Shown: positions 1 through 7,593, counted from the stretch's first letter. The stretch: DNA of 14,859 nt from Chryseosolibacter sp049791675 (GCA_049791675.1 JBARAD010000090.1:1-14859), one strand, 5' to 3'. Notes: generated by a model not told the origin, from the sequence alone. Translations and numbers: made by a program.

Positions 1-231
1 ATGCAACACATGCACATCCTTCCGGAAATACCGATGACGATCACCGGTGATGAGGACCACGACATCCGGTTCAATACACAGATCCTTACCAATTTCATTG
101 AAGAGAAGATCAGGGAGCATCCCGACCAATGGGTGTGGATGCACGAAAGGTGGAAGACGAGGCCTGAAGGGCCCACGGTCCACGGTGCACGGTCCACGGA
201 AAGCGGTGGACCGGATCAGACTATTTTTTGA
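1..231 (+). CDS. Lipid A biosynthesis-type lysophospholipid acyltransferase, C-terminal end (5' partial)
   Basis: This is the last 76 codons of a gene that enters from the left edge in frame 1; the ATG at base 1 is only an internal methionine. The stretch around residues 24-55 (RFNTQILTNFIEE, then WVWMHERWKTRP) is the typical end of the LpxL/HtrB-like acyltransferase family, which transfers an acyl chain to lipid A precursors at the inner membrane. The catalytic HxxxxD motif would lie outside the window. Family members normally stop close to WKTRP. Here about 22 more residues follow, encoded by a 7-base tandem repeat (171-211), so the tail is probably a repeat-made extension with no conserved role. 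The stop codon overlaps the 3' end of the convergent DUF486 gene by 11 bases. The family call is fairly sure; the exact acyl transfer step is not. Confidence 0.75.
   Translation: MQHMHILPEIPMTITGDEDHDIRFNTQILTNFIEEKIREHPDQWVWMHERWKTRPEGPTVHGARSTESGGPDQTIF
171..211 (+). repeat. Degenerate heptanucleotide tandem repeat, array 1
   Basis: Consecutive 7-base units are visible from 177: GGTCCAC, GGTGCAC, GGTCCAC, GGAAAGC, GGTGGAC, preceded by a partial unit GCCCAC. The array lies inside the 3' end of the acyltransferase gene and encodes its non-conserved tail. GGTCCACGG recurs in inverted orientation in the array at 591-650. Confidence 0.7.
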
Positions 232-589
232 AGATAAAGTAGACGGCAAGGATCAGGAAGACAAAGCCAATGAGATGGTTGAGTTTGAAGGTCTCGTTCT
301 TGAAGAACAGGATCGAAAAGATCACAAAGACAGTCAGCGTAATCACTTCCTGGATCACCTTCAGCTGGACGAGTGAGAAAGGACCCCCGGTTCCTTTGAA
401 GCCGATCCGGTTCGCGGGCACCTGCAATGCATACTCGAACAGCGCAATGCCCCAGCTGATCAGAATGATCGCGACCAGCGGAAGGCTCTCGCTCCACTTC
501 ATCTCCTTAAACTTCAAATGCCCATACCACGCCAGGGTCATAAAGGCATTGGAAAGGGTGAGGAGGATGATGGTTAACAGACCTTTCAA
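221..589 (-). CDS. DMT-superfamily small membrane protein (DUF486)
   Basis: This encodes a 122-residue, very hydrophobic protein with about four predicted membrane segments. It fits the DUF486 family, a small group related to drug/metabolite transporters that has no established substrate. The opening (KGLLTIILLTLSNAFMTLAWYGHLKF) and the region EYALQVPANRIGF are family-typical. I place the start at the TTG at 589, which gives MKGLLTI. An in-frame ATG at 649 would add 20 residues encoded wholly by the 7-base repeat array and is unlikely to be used. The gene follows ettA on the same strand with a 63-base gap filled by that repeat, so the two may be co-transcribed. It ends in TAG at 221-223 and overlaps the acyltransferase tail to tail. 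Confidence 0.8.
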   Translation of the reverse strand: MKGLLTIILLTLSNAFMTLAWYGHLKFKEMKWSESLPLVAIILISWGIALFEYALQVPANRIGFKGTGGPFSLVQLKVIQEVITLTVFVIFSILFFKNETFKLNHLIGFVFLILAVYFIFKK

Positions 590-590
590 C

Positions 591-650
591 GGTTGTTGGT
601 TATTGGTTATTGGTCGTCCGTGGTCCGTGGACTGTCGTCCGTGGACCATC
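591..650. repeat. Degenerate heptanucleotide tandem repeat, array 2
   Basis: Eight back-to-back 7-base units read on the plus strand: GGTTGTT, GGTTATT, GGTTATT, GGTCGTC, CGTGGTC, CGTGGAC, TGTCGTC, CGTGGAC. The array fills the whole gap between ettA and the DUF486 gene. The second half, read on the minus strand, contains GGTCCACGG, the same core as array 1, so the DUF486 gene is bracketed by inverted copies. Confidence 0.75.
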
Positions 651-652
651 GG

Positions 653-2335
653 TCACTTCACCAGCTTCTTGTATTTGATCCGGTGCGGCTGATCATCGCC
701 CAAGCGCTTCTTTTTATTCTCCTCGTATTCGCTGAAGCTTCCTTCAAACCAGTATACCTGCGAGTCACCCTCGAATGCGAGGATGTGCGTACAGACGCGG
801 TCGAGGAACCAGCGATCGTGAGAGATGATCACAGCGCATCCTGCAAAGTTCTCCAATGCTTCTTCAAGCGCCCGCAGCGTGTTTACATCGAGATCGTTGG
901 TCGGTTCATCGAGCAATAAAAGATTGCCTCCCTGCTTTAACGCGATGGCCAGGTGTACGCGATTCCGCATACCACCCGACAACTCCTTGACTTTTTTCTG
1001 CTGGTCATTGCCTGTGAAGTTGAATTTGCCGACGTAGGCGCGGGCATTTTGTTGTTTTCCGCCAAGCTCAATCAGTTCATTGCCTCCGGTGATGGCTTCA
1101 AAGACGGTTTCTTCTGGTCTCAGGTCATCGTGCTCCTGGTCGACGTAGGCGATCTTGACCGTCTCACCGATCTCAAAAGAACCTTCATCCGGTTTTTCTT
1201 TGCCGGTGATCATCTTGAACAAGGTGGTTTTACCGGCGCCGTTCGGACCGATAATGCCCACGATCCCGGCAGGAGGAAGTGAGAATGTCAGGTTCTCATA
1301 CAGGAGTTTCTCACCGTACGCCTTCGACACCCCCTTGGCTTCAATCACCTTGTTGCCGAGGCGGGGCCCTGGCGGTATAAACAATTCCAGTTTTTCTTCT
1401 TTTTCACGTGCCTCCTGGCTCAACAGTTTTTCATACGCGCTCAAACGTGCTTTTCCTTTGGCGTGGCGGCCCTTTGGATTCATCCGAACCCATTCCAATT
1501 CGCGCTCAAGTGCTTTTTGGCGCTTGGATTCGGATTTCTCTTCCTGTGCCAGCCGTTTTTGCTTTTGATCCAGCCAGGATGAGTAGTTGCCTTTCCACGG
1601 TATTCCTTCGCCACGGTCAAGTTCCAGTATCCAGCCGGCAACATTATCAAGGAAATAACGATCGTGGGTTACAGCGATGACGGTTCCCTTGTATTGCTTG
1701 AGGTGTTGTTCCAGCCAGAGTACAGATTCAGCATCCAGGTGGTTTGTGGGTTCATCCAATAAAAGAACATCCGGTTCCTGCAGGAGCAGGCGGCATAGCG
1801 CAACCCGGCGCTTTTCGCCACCGGAAAGATTTTCAATTCTGGCATCAGGAGGAGGGCAGCGCAAGGCATCCATGGCCCGCTCCAGTTTATGATCGATCTC
1901 CCAGGCGCCCGATGCATCGAGTTTTTCCTGGATCTGTCCCTGTTTCTGGATCAGTTTATCCATGGCATCAGGATTCTCGAGTACCTCAGGGGCACCGAAT
2001 TTTTCATTCAGCGCTTCGAATTCCTTCAGGAGGGACATGATTTCCTGAACACCCTCTTCCACGATCTCCTTCACAGTCTTATTCTTATCAAGGCGTGGTT
2101 CCTGTTCCAGCAATCCTACACTGAAACTCAGATCCGACACGACTTCACCCTGGAATTCCTTATCGACACCGGCAATGATGCGGAGCAGGGAAGATTTTCC
2201 CGAACCGTTCAGACCCAGCACCCCGATCTTGGCACCGTAGAAAAATGAGAGATAAATGTTCTTTAAAACCTGTTTACTCGGAGGATAGATTTTACTTACC
2301 CCCGTCATCGAAAAAATGATCTTCTCGTCAGCCAT
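653..2335 (-). CDS. ettA: Energy-dependent translational throttle protein EttA (ABC-F ATPase)
   Basis: This 560-residue protein is full length (E. coli EttA has 555). EttA is a soluble ABC-F protein that binds the ribosomal E site and gates entry into elongation according to the ATP/ADP ratio. Two nucleotide-binding domains are complete. The first has Walker A GLNGSGKS at 41-48, signature LSGGE at 170-174, Walker B with catalytic E195 in DEPTNHLD, and H224. The second has Walker A GPNGAGKT at 363-370, signature LSGGM at 452-456, E477 in DEPTNDLD, and H506. Between them, around 255-310, is the charged linker rich in K, R and E that contacts tRNA in this family. The start MADEKIIFSM matches the usual N-terminus. 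No membrane domain is present, so it is not a transporter. The DUF486 gene lies downstream on the same strand. Confidence 0.95.
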   Translation of the reverse strand: MADEKIIFSMTGVSKIYPPSKQVLKNIYLSFFYGAKIGVLGLNGSGKSSLLRIIAGVDKEFQGEVVSDLSFSVGLLEQEPRLDKNKTVKEIVEEGVQEIMSLLKEFEALNEKFGAPEVLENPDAMDKLIQKQGQIQEKLDASGAWEIDHKLERAMDALRCPPPDARIENLSGGEKRRVALCRLLLQEPDVLLLDEPTNHLDAESVLWLEQHLKQYKGTVIAVTHDRYFLDNVAGWILELDRGEGIPWKGNYSSWLDQKQKRLAQEEKSESKRQKALERELEWVRMNPKGRHAKGKARLSAYEKLLSQEAREKEEKLELFIPPGPRLGNKVIEAKGVSKAYGEKLLYENLTFSLPPAGIVGIIGPNGAGKTTLFKMITGKEKPDEGSFEIGETVKIAYVDQEHDDLRPEETVFEAITGGNELIELGGKQQNARAYVGKFNFTGNDQQKKVKELSGGMRNRVHLAIALKQGGNLLLLDEPTNDLDVNTLRALEEALENFAGCAVIISHDRWFLDRVCTHILAFEGDSQVYWFEGSFSEYEENKKKRLGDDQPHRIKYKKLVK

Positions 2336-2538
2336 AACTTTTACATCAGAATACTAAACCTTCAAACAATTTAGCCAGTGAGGGTTCGTTTCAACAGTCA
2401 ATTTGCGATTTGGTGGCGCAATATGGCAAATAACTTTCGTGCTGCAGAAGCACACTGGTTACATTTTTATTGATTATTTTATCCGAAAACGAACTTTTCC
2501 GGCTGTTTTTTGCTGTAAGGAAATAAAGAAAAACACAG

Positions 2539-2568
2539 TTTGTTTTCTTCAATTAAAGGTTATTTTTG
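2539..2568 (+). promoter_or_regulatory. Bacteroidota-type promoter for the DUF2795 gene
   Basis: TTTG at 2539-2542 and TATTTTTG at 2561-2568 are separated by 18 bases, which fits the Bacteroidota -33/-7 pattern. Transcription would start near 2573-2575, about 20 bases before the ATG. The rest of the 2336-2565 gap is AT-rich and should hold the ettA promoter, but I see no clear boxes for it. Confidence 0.55.
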
Positions 2569-2579
2569 CGAAAAAATGA

Positions 2580-2585
2580 AGGAGG
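2580..2585 (+). promoter_or_regulatory. Shine-Dalgarno sequence deciding the DUF2795 start
   Basis: AGGAGG lies 10 bases before the ATG at 2596. Such a clear ribosome-binding site is rare in this window. It favours the ATG at 2596 over the in-frame TTG at 2566, which lies inside the -7 promoter box. Confidence 0.6.
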
Positions 2586-2595
2586 ACTATTAGAT

Positions 2596-2817
2596 ATGTA
2601 TTGGACGCTGGAACTTGCCTCTTACTTGGAAGATGCCCCATGGCCTGCTACCAAGGATGAATTGATCGACTATTCTATAAGGTCAGGTGCTCCTTTGGAA
2701 GTCGTCGAGAATCTTCAGGAACTTGAAGACGACGGTCAACCCTACGAAAGTATCGAGGAAATATGGCCTGATTACCCCACCAAAGAGGATTTCTTCTTTA
2801 ACGAAGACGAATACTGA
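2596..2817 (+). CDS. Small acidic DUF2795-type conserved protein
   Basis: This encodes 73 residues beginning MYWTLELASYLEDAPWPATK and ending in an acidic, aromatic tail (DFFFNEDEY). I recognise it as a small protein found widely in Bacteroidota, usually annotated as DUF2795 domain-containing; its function is not known to me. The middle (LIDYSIRSGAPLEVVENLQELE) resembles the short helical DUF2795 domain. The protein is strongly acidic, has no signal peptide or membrane segment, and should be cytoplasmic. The start is set by the Shine-Dalgarno sequence at 2580-2585; an upstream TTG would add 10 non-conserved residues. It has its own promoter, stands alone between ettA (divergent) and ppsA (convergent), and is followed by a hairpin, so it is probably monocistronic. 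Confidence 0.85.
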   Translation: MYWTLELASYLEDAPWPATKDELIDYSIRSGAPLEVVENLQELEDDGQPYESIEEIWPDYPTKEDFFFNEDEY

Positions 2818-2819
2818 AA

Positions 2820-2843
2820 AGCGACCCATCATCATGGGCCGCT
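2820..2843. terminator. Hairpin between convergent genes, likely bidirectional terminator
   Basis: AGCGACCCAT and ATGGGCCGCT form a 10-base stem with one mismatch and a 4-base loop (CATC). It lies between the end of the DUF2795 gene and the end of ppsA. On the minus strand a TTTT tract follows the stem, as expected for termination of ppsA transcripts. On the plus strand the T-rich run is weak. Confidence 0.55.
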
Positions 2844-2897
2844 GCTTCGTATAAAATTTACCGTCCGGTATATTAATTCCCTTTATACCCAGATTTT

Positions 2898-5345
2898 TCA
2901 GAATTCCTGCAACACAGGGGATGAGGTCTTCCTGTGCGCTGCGAGGACCTGCATTGTTTTCAACACCGAATCCGGCGTCACGGAGATGCTGTCGATACCT
3001 TCCTCCACAAGGAAGGCTGCAAAATCGGGAAAATCGGAAGGTCCCTGCCCACAGATGCCGACCTTCACGCCCTTGCTCCTGGCCGTCTTCAGGAGGCTGG
3101 AAATTGAGCGCTTGACAGCCTCGTTCCGCTCATCATACAATCCCGCAACCAGCGCTGAATCGCGGTCCAGGCCCAGGGTCAGTTGTGTCAGATCATTGGA
3201 TCCGATCGAAAACCCATCGATATGCTCGCAGAACAGATCCGCCAGGAGGATGTTGGAAGGGATCTCCGCCATCAGGAAAACTTCTAACCCGTCAGCACCA
3301 CGTTCCAGCCCGTACGCCTTCATCACTGCATATACACGCTTCAGTTCCTCAACCGTGCGACAGAAGGGAATCATGACGACAATATTCGTTAGCCCCATCT
3401 TTTCGCGTGCGCGTTTTACCGCCAGGCATTCAAGGCCGAAGGCATGTCTGTATTTCTCGGAATAATACCTCGACGCGCCACGCCAGCCGATCATCGGGTT
3501 TTCCTCCTGTGGTTCAAAGTATGATCCGCCCAACAGGTTCGCATATTCATTTGTCTTGAAGTCGGAGAACCTTACGATCACTTTGTTGGGATAAAAAGCT
3601 GCTGCGATCTTTCCGATCCCATACGATAGCTTTTCTATGAAAAAGGTTTCTTCGGATTCGTAACCCGTAATGAGCTTTTTAATTTTTGCGGAGAGCGATT
3701 GATCCCCGAGCTCCTCATGGTGAAGCAGGGCGAGGGGATGCGCCTGAATGTAATTATTGATGATGAATTCTTCCCGCGCCAGCCCGACGCCGGAATTGGG
3801 AATGTGAGAGAACTTGAACGCAAGTTCCGGCGAGGCCACATTCAGCATGATGGGCGTGGAGATTTTTGGAAGCTCGTCGAGGTTGGTCTCCGACTTCTGA
3901 AAAAGTATTTCACCTTCGTAAACGAATCCGTTCTCTCCTTCGCAACACGAAACGGTGATCAGCTGCCCGTCTTTGAGAATGTCTGTTCCGTTGCCAGTAC
4001 CTACAATGGCAGGGACGCCAAGTTCGCGGGCAACAATCGCTGCATGGCAGGTGCGACCTCCTTTGTTCGTGACTATCGCTGCAGCTTTTTTCATGATCGG
4101 TTCCCAGTCGGGATCTGTCATTTCAGTAACCAGTACGTCGCCTTCCTGAAAGTCAACCCCATCGTGTGAGCCATCGCGGCCATCCAATGAATACATGATG
4201 ACCACTTTGCCGCTTGCAATTTTATTTCCTACCGCAATTCCCTGTAGTATCCGCCTTTCGGGTTGGGCTGCCAGTATGTGGTATTCCACCAGAGACCGGT
4301 CCTTACTTTGAGAGTGGATTGTCTCCGGCCGCGCCTGAACAATAAAAAGTTGGCTGGTCAATCCGTCCACCGCCCACTCAACATCCATGGGACACCAGTG
4401 GCCTTTCTTGTCTGAATAATATCTTTCAATTGCACACACCCATTGCGCCAGCTCCAGCACCTGCGGATCTGTAAGACAGAATTTTTGCTGAAGGTCCTTT
4501 TGAACCGTCACGACTTTTGTCAGCTGTCCGGGATCATCGCCGTAGATCATTTTATGATCTTTGGTGCCCAGGTTTTTTTCAATGATTGAAGCGAATCCTT
4601 TTTCCAGTGCGGGTTTGAAGACAATGAATTCATCGGGAGACACCGAGCCCTGAACGATCATTTCGCCCAGACCGTAAGAACCATTAATGATGACAGCGTT
4701 CTTAAATCCCGACTCCGTGTCAAGTGAAAAGGCCACGCCAGAACTTGCCAGATCGGAGCGCACCATTTTCTGGATGCAAACCGACAGGGCCACATCAAAG
4801 TGATTGAATGCAAAGTGTTCACGATAGGATATGGCGCGGTCCGTAAACAGGGATGCAAAGCAGTTCCGTACAGCGTCCATGACACCTTCGGGCCCGCGGA
4901 CGTTGAGATAGGTCTCCTGTTGCCCCGCAAATGAAGTGTCCGGAAGATCTTCAGCAGTGGCGCTCGATCGCACCGCAACATCCGTCGCCAGCTGCCCATA
5001 GAGCTGCGACAGGTCTTTATAGCACTGGATAATTTCCCGCTCCAGTTCACCGGGAAATTTTCCGTTTCTGATCAGGTGCCTTATTTTCATTCCGCCTTTA
5101 CGCAGGGAAATAAGATTCTCCATATCGATTTCATCGCGGATAGTCTCATGAATGGAGGCCTCGAGATTATTGTACTTCAAAAATGCCCAGTAGGCATCTA
5201 CGGTAATGGCAAAACCCGCAGGAATGTTGATTCCAAGCGCCGAAAGATTCTTAAGCATCTCACCCAGGGATGCATTCTTGCCGCCGACAAGACCGAGGTC
5301 TTCGAGCGTGACGTGCTGGAGCGGAATGGTAAATTTGTTTTTCAT
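2898..5345 (-). CDS. ppsA: Phosphoenolpyruvate synthase (pyruvate, water dikinase)
   Basis: This 815-residue cytoplasmic enzyme converts pyruvate, ATP and water to phosphoenolpyruvate, AMP and phosphate, the first step of gluconeogenesis from pyruvate. The domains come in the usual order. The ATP-binding domain is at about 1-340, with GGKNASLGEM at 21-30 and RSSATAEDLPDTSFAGQQ at 126-143. The swivelling phosphohistidine domain has GGRTCHAAIVAR at 429-440, with H434 as the phospho-carrier. The C-terminal PEP/pyruvate barrel has MAEIPSN near 692-698, GSNDLTQL at 715-722 and the catalytic cysteine C765 in GICGQGPSD. All key residues are present and the length is normal, so it should be active. 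It lies 113 bases downstream of ispD on the same strand. A perfect hairpin sits directly before its start codon. Confidence 0.95.
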   Translation of the reverse strand: MKNKFTIPLQHVTLEDLGLVGGKNASLGEMLKNLSALGINIPAGFAITVDAYWAFLKYNNLEASIHETIRDEIDMENLISLRKGGMKIRHLIRNGKFPGELEREIIQCYKDLSQLYGQLATDVAVRSSATAEDLPDTSFAGQQETYLNVRGPEGVMDAVRNCFASLFTDRAISYREHFAFNHFDVALSVCIQKMVRSDLASSGVAFSLDTESGFKNAVIINGSYGLGEMIVQGSVSPDEFIVFKPALEKGFASIIEKNLGTKDHKMIYGDDPGQLTKVVTVQKDLQQKFCLTDPQVLELAQWVCAIERYYSDKKGHWCPMDVEWAVDGLTSQLFIVQARPETIHSQSKDRSLVEYHILAAQPERRILQGIAVGNKIASGKVVIMYSLDGRDGSHDGVDFQEGDVLVTEMTDPDWEPIMKKAAAIVTNKGGRTCHAAIVARELGVPAIVGTGNGTDILKDGQLITVSCCEGENGFVYEGEILFQKSETNLDELPKISTPIMLNVASPELAFKFSHIPNSGVGLAREEFIINNYIQAHPLALLHHEELGDQSLSAKIKKLITGYESEETFFIEKLSYGIGKIAAAFYPNKVIVRFSDFKTNEYANLLGGSYFEPQEENPMIGWRGASRYYSEKYRHAFGLECLAVKRAREKMGLTNIVVMIPFCRTVEELKRVYAVMKAYGLERGADGLEVFLMAEIPSNILLADLFCEHIDGFSIGSNDLTQLTLGLDRDSALVAGLYDERNEAVKRSISSLLKTARSKGVKVGICGQGPSDFPDFAAFLVEEGIDSISVTPDSVLKTMQVLAAHRKTSSPVLQEF

Positions 5346-5347
5346 AT

Positions 5348-5367
5348 AAAGCTGCTGTACCAGCTTT
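5348..5367 (-). promoter_or_regulatory. Hairpin immediately before the ppsA start codon
   Basis: AAAGCTG at 5348-5354 and CAGCTTT at 5361-5367 form a perfect 7-base stem with a 6-base loop, two bases from the ppsA ATG. In mRNA it would occupy the ribosome-binding region. It could modulate translation or be part of a terminator for ispD transcripts, but no long U-run follows it. Confidence 0.4.
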
Positions 5368-5458
5368 AGAGAAAAAAGCGTTCCCTTGCCCTATTTCAAA
5401 CGTTTGCGGAAAATTATGGCTGCTTTTACGCAGAGCGGCTTTTTCAGTAGAACTATTT

Positions 5459-6172
5459 CTACAACTGCCGGTTCTCCAGTAGACTTTCGGCGATCCGGAG
5501 GTCCTCCCGGGAAGTGATCTTGATGTTTTCGTATGTGCCTTCGAAAAGGTAAACAGCGTGACCGGCTTTTTCAAAAACGGAAGCATCATCGGTCATCGTC
5601 GTGTCTTCTTTCACATTGTACGCTGCCTTGAGCAAAGCAATATTAAAAGTCTGCGGTGTCTGGATTAAACGGTAGCGGGAGCGGTCTACTGCTTTGCTGT
5701 CGCGTTGCCATCCGCCGCTGGCAGATGACGTATCGGCGGCAGGGACCATCCGAAGGGACTCCTTCAGGGGCACGGAGCAGATCGCAGCATGATGCAAGGC
5801 AGCATACCGGAAAGAATCGCGGATCAGATCCGGCGTAATCAGTGGTCTTACTCCGTCATGGATCGCCACCAATCCATCGCCATCGATTAAATCCAATCCC
5901 TTCTTTACCGACTGAAAACGGGTAGCGCCGCCGTGCTGAACGGCAAGCGGACGGTTAAAGTGGAATTTGCTGGCGATATCCTTCCAGTAAGGGATATCGT
6001 CTTCCGGAAGAACCAGGATGACGCGGATGTCTGGTGAATACTGATAAAATGCTTCCAGCGTATGAAGCAAAACCGGTTTGCCCTTCAATGAAAGGAATTG
6101 TTTTGGAATGGAACTTCCGAAGCGTGTGCCTTTTCCGCCGGCCACGATGAGCGCGTATTCCTGTTGCGTCAA
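5459..6172 (-). CDS. ispD: 2-C-methyl-D-erythritol 4-phosphate cytidylyltransferase
   Basis: This 237-residue enzyme joins CTP and methylerythritol phosphate to give CDP-methylerythritol, the third step of the non-mevalonate isoprenoid pathway. The nucleotide-binding motif AGGKGTRF is at 11-18 with PKQF at 23-26. HDGVRP (105-110, with D106), DRSRYRLIQTPQTF (163-176) and TDDASVFE (194-201) are all family hallmarks. The start is a TTG at 6172; no ATG lies in frame upstream and the N-terminus MTQQEYALIVAGG fits the family. Residues about 145-158, between the PLKES strand and AVDRS, look longer than usual and coincide with a small palindrome (5709-5727), so an in-frame insertion is likely. The gene ends TAG AAA TAG, a doubled stop. 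ppsA follows on the same strand, and the 6297 gene is divergent. Confidence 0.93.
   Translation of the reverse strand: MTQQEYALIVAGGKGTRFGSSIPKQFLSLKGKPVLLHTLEAFYQYSPDIRVILVLPEDDIPYWKDIASKFHFNRPLAVQHGGATRFQSVKKGLDLIDGDGLVAIHDGVRPLITPDLIRDSFRYAALHHAAICSVPLKESLRMVPAADTSSASGGWQRDSKAVDRSRYRLIQTPQTFNIALLKAAYNVKEDTTMTDDASVFEKAGHAVYLFEGTYENIKITSREDLRIAESLLENRQL
5709..5727. repeat. Short palindrome within ispD, possible in-frame repeat insertion
   Basis: CATCCGCC at 5709-5716 and GGCAGATG at 5720-5727 pair with one mismatch around a 3-base loop. The bases encode residues about 149-155 (SSASGGW) of IspD, in a region that seems longer than usual in the family. A competing pairing, CCGCCG at 5712-5717 with CGGCGG at 5734-5739, is also possible. 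Confidence 0.45.
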
Positions 6173-6296
6173 AGTTCGCAGGATATGGTTTTCATGATCT
6201 TCCGGCAGGAAAGAAACCTGCGGTGACGTTTAAAAGTACTAAGAAAAGAGGTGCCGATTCATTGGGAACATGTTAACTTTATAAAAACAATTCCAA

Positions 6297-6554
6297 ATGG
6301 TCATACTGAGATTTGCGTTGCTTGTTTTCAATGTCGCCATCATCAGCTTTCTTATTTACAGGATGGTAGGTGTCTTCCGGAAACCGCCGGAAAAGTCCCA
6401 GAAAGCGCTGATCCTGGTCGGAGGTACGCTGTTGCTCCTCGCACCGTTGGGAATATTCTTCAAATTCTTTGCTCCGACGCCGCAATATTTCGTCATATAC
6501 CCCGTGGCAATATTCATGTTTCTTTACCTGACCAACCAGCTTTCGATCAGATGA
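6297..6554 (+). CDS. Conserved two-helix membrane protein of unknown function
   Basis: This encodes 85 residues. A hydrophobic segment at about 3-22 (ILRFALLVFNVAIISFLIYR) is followed by a basic cytoplasmic-looking stretch (FRKPPEKSQK), a second segment at about 38-60, a short FFAPTPQYF linker and a third hydrophobic run at about 65-80. It is therefore a small inner-membrane protein with two or three helices. I recognise this general pattern from Bacteroidota genomes but know no function. The ATG at 6297 has no clear Shine-Dalgarno sequence, as is common here. It is divergent from ispD and converges on queA; its last 8 bases overlap the queA frame if that is read through to its normal end at 6547. 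Confidence 0.65.
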   Translation: MVILRFALLVFNVAIISFLIYRMVGVFRKPPEKSQKALILVGGTLLLLAPLGIFFKFFAPTPQYFVIYPVAIFMFLYLTNQLSIR

Positions 6555-7593
6555 TCAACATGGCGTCACCATAAGTAAGGAACTTGTATTTTTCTTTTTT
6601 CGCCACCTTGTACGCCTCCATCACATTTTCAAAACCTCCGAAGGCTGCAGCCATCATCAGGAGGGTTTATTCAGGCATGTGAAAGTTCGTGATCATGGCA
6701 TTACAGATCTTGAAGTCGTAGGGAGGGAAGATAAATTTATCCGTCCAGCCCTCGCGTGGCTTCAGGCGGTTATTCGCCGACACCGCCGACTCGAGCGCAC
6801 GCATTGTTGTCGTTCCGACCGCACAGACCCGGTTCTTATTGTCAAGGGACTTGTTCACCATTTCCACCGCCTGCGTTCCGACAATAAAGTTTTCGGAATC
6901 CATCTTGTGCTTGGTGAGGTCTTCGACGTCAACGGGGCGGAAGGTACCCAGTCCGATATGGAGTGTTACATAGGACATTTCGACGCCCTTGATCTGGAGG
7001 CGTTTCAGCAGCTGGCGCGTAAAGTGCAGACCTGCAGTAGGCGCGGAGACCGCACCCTTGTGTTTGGCGTAAATGGTTTGAAACCGATCCTTGTCTTCAG
7101 CTTCAACCTTGCGCTTGATATATTTTGGCAGCGGTGTTTCACCGAGCGTCTCAATGACTTTGTCAAAGGCAACGGAGTCACCGTCAAACAGGAAGCGGAT
7201 GGTTCTCCCGCGGGACGTCGTATTGTCGATGACTTCGGCCACGAGGTCTCCGTTTCCAAAGTACAGTTTGTTGCCTACCCTGATCTTTCGCGCGGGATCC
7301 ACCAAAACATCCCAGAGATGCATGTCTGCATTGAGCTCGCGAAGCAGGAATACTTCTATCTTGGCCCCTGTCTTTTCCTTGCGGCCGTACAACCGGGCAG
7401 GGAACACCATGGTATCGTTTCCGACGAGAACGTCACCTTCATTGAAATACTCGACAATATCCTTGAATATCTTATGTTCTATCTTGCCAGTATCCTTGTG
7501 AAGCACCATTAACCGGGATTCATCGCGATTTTCGGCTGGACGGTTGGCAATTAAATTCTGGGGCAATTCAAATTTGAATTCTGATAGCTTCAT
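6547..7593 (-). pseudogene. queA: queA interrupted by an in-frame TAA (tRNA preQ1(34) S-adenosylmethionine ribosyltransferase-isomerase)
   Basis: QueA transfers and isomerises the ribosyl part of S-adenosylmethionine onto preQ1 at tRNA position 34, giving epoxyqueuosine. Codons 1-308 read as a normal QueA: MKLSEFKFELPQNLIA, then RPAENRDESRLMVL, ETPLPKYIKR, SAPTAGLHFT, LHIGLGTFRPV and NFHMPE. Codon 309, at 6667-6669, is TAA where the family has serine (PES-TLLM). The same frame then continues for 39 codons with family-typical sequence (TLLMMAAAFGGFENVMEAYK, later FLTYGDAMLII) to TGA at 6547-6549. The whole is 349 codons, the usual length. A single C to A change from TCA would explain it. The truncated 308-residue product lacks a conserved part of the fold and is probably inactive. 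Sequencing error, recent mutation or readthrough cannot be told apart here. Confidence 0.85.

Noticed and set aside
1..3. ATG at the first base as a true gene start
   Set aside because: The following sequence is the C-terminal end of an acyltransferase with no room for its catalytic motifs; the gene must begin outside the window.
590..649. ATG at 649 as the start of the DUF486 gene
   Set aside because: The added 20 residues are encoded entirely by the heptanucleotide repeat and do not match the family's N-terminus.
2439..2453. Small hairpin GTGCT/AGCAC between ettA and the DUF2795 gene
   Set aside because: The stem is only five bases, without a T-run or clear promoter relation; chance is sufficient explanation.
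2566..2595. TTG at 2566 as the start of the DUF2795 gene
   Set aside because: It lies in the -7 promoter box, adds non-conserved residues, and the Shine-Dalgarno sequence points to 2596.
6679..7512. A 277-codon plus-strand open frame opposite queA
   Set aside because: It is an antisense shadow of a real gene with no recognisable protein features; other long antisense frames (for example 3699-4169 and 12685-13188) were rejected likewise.
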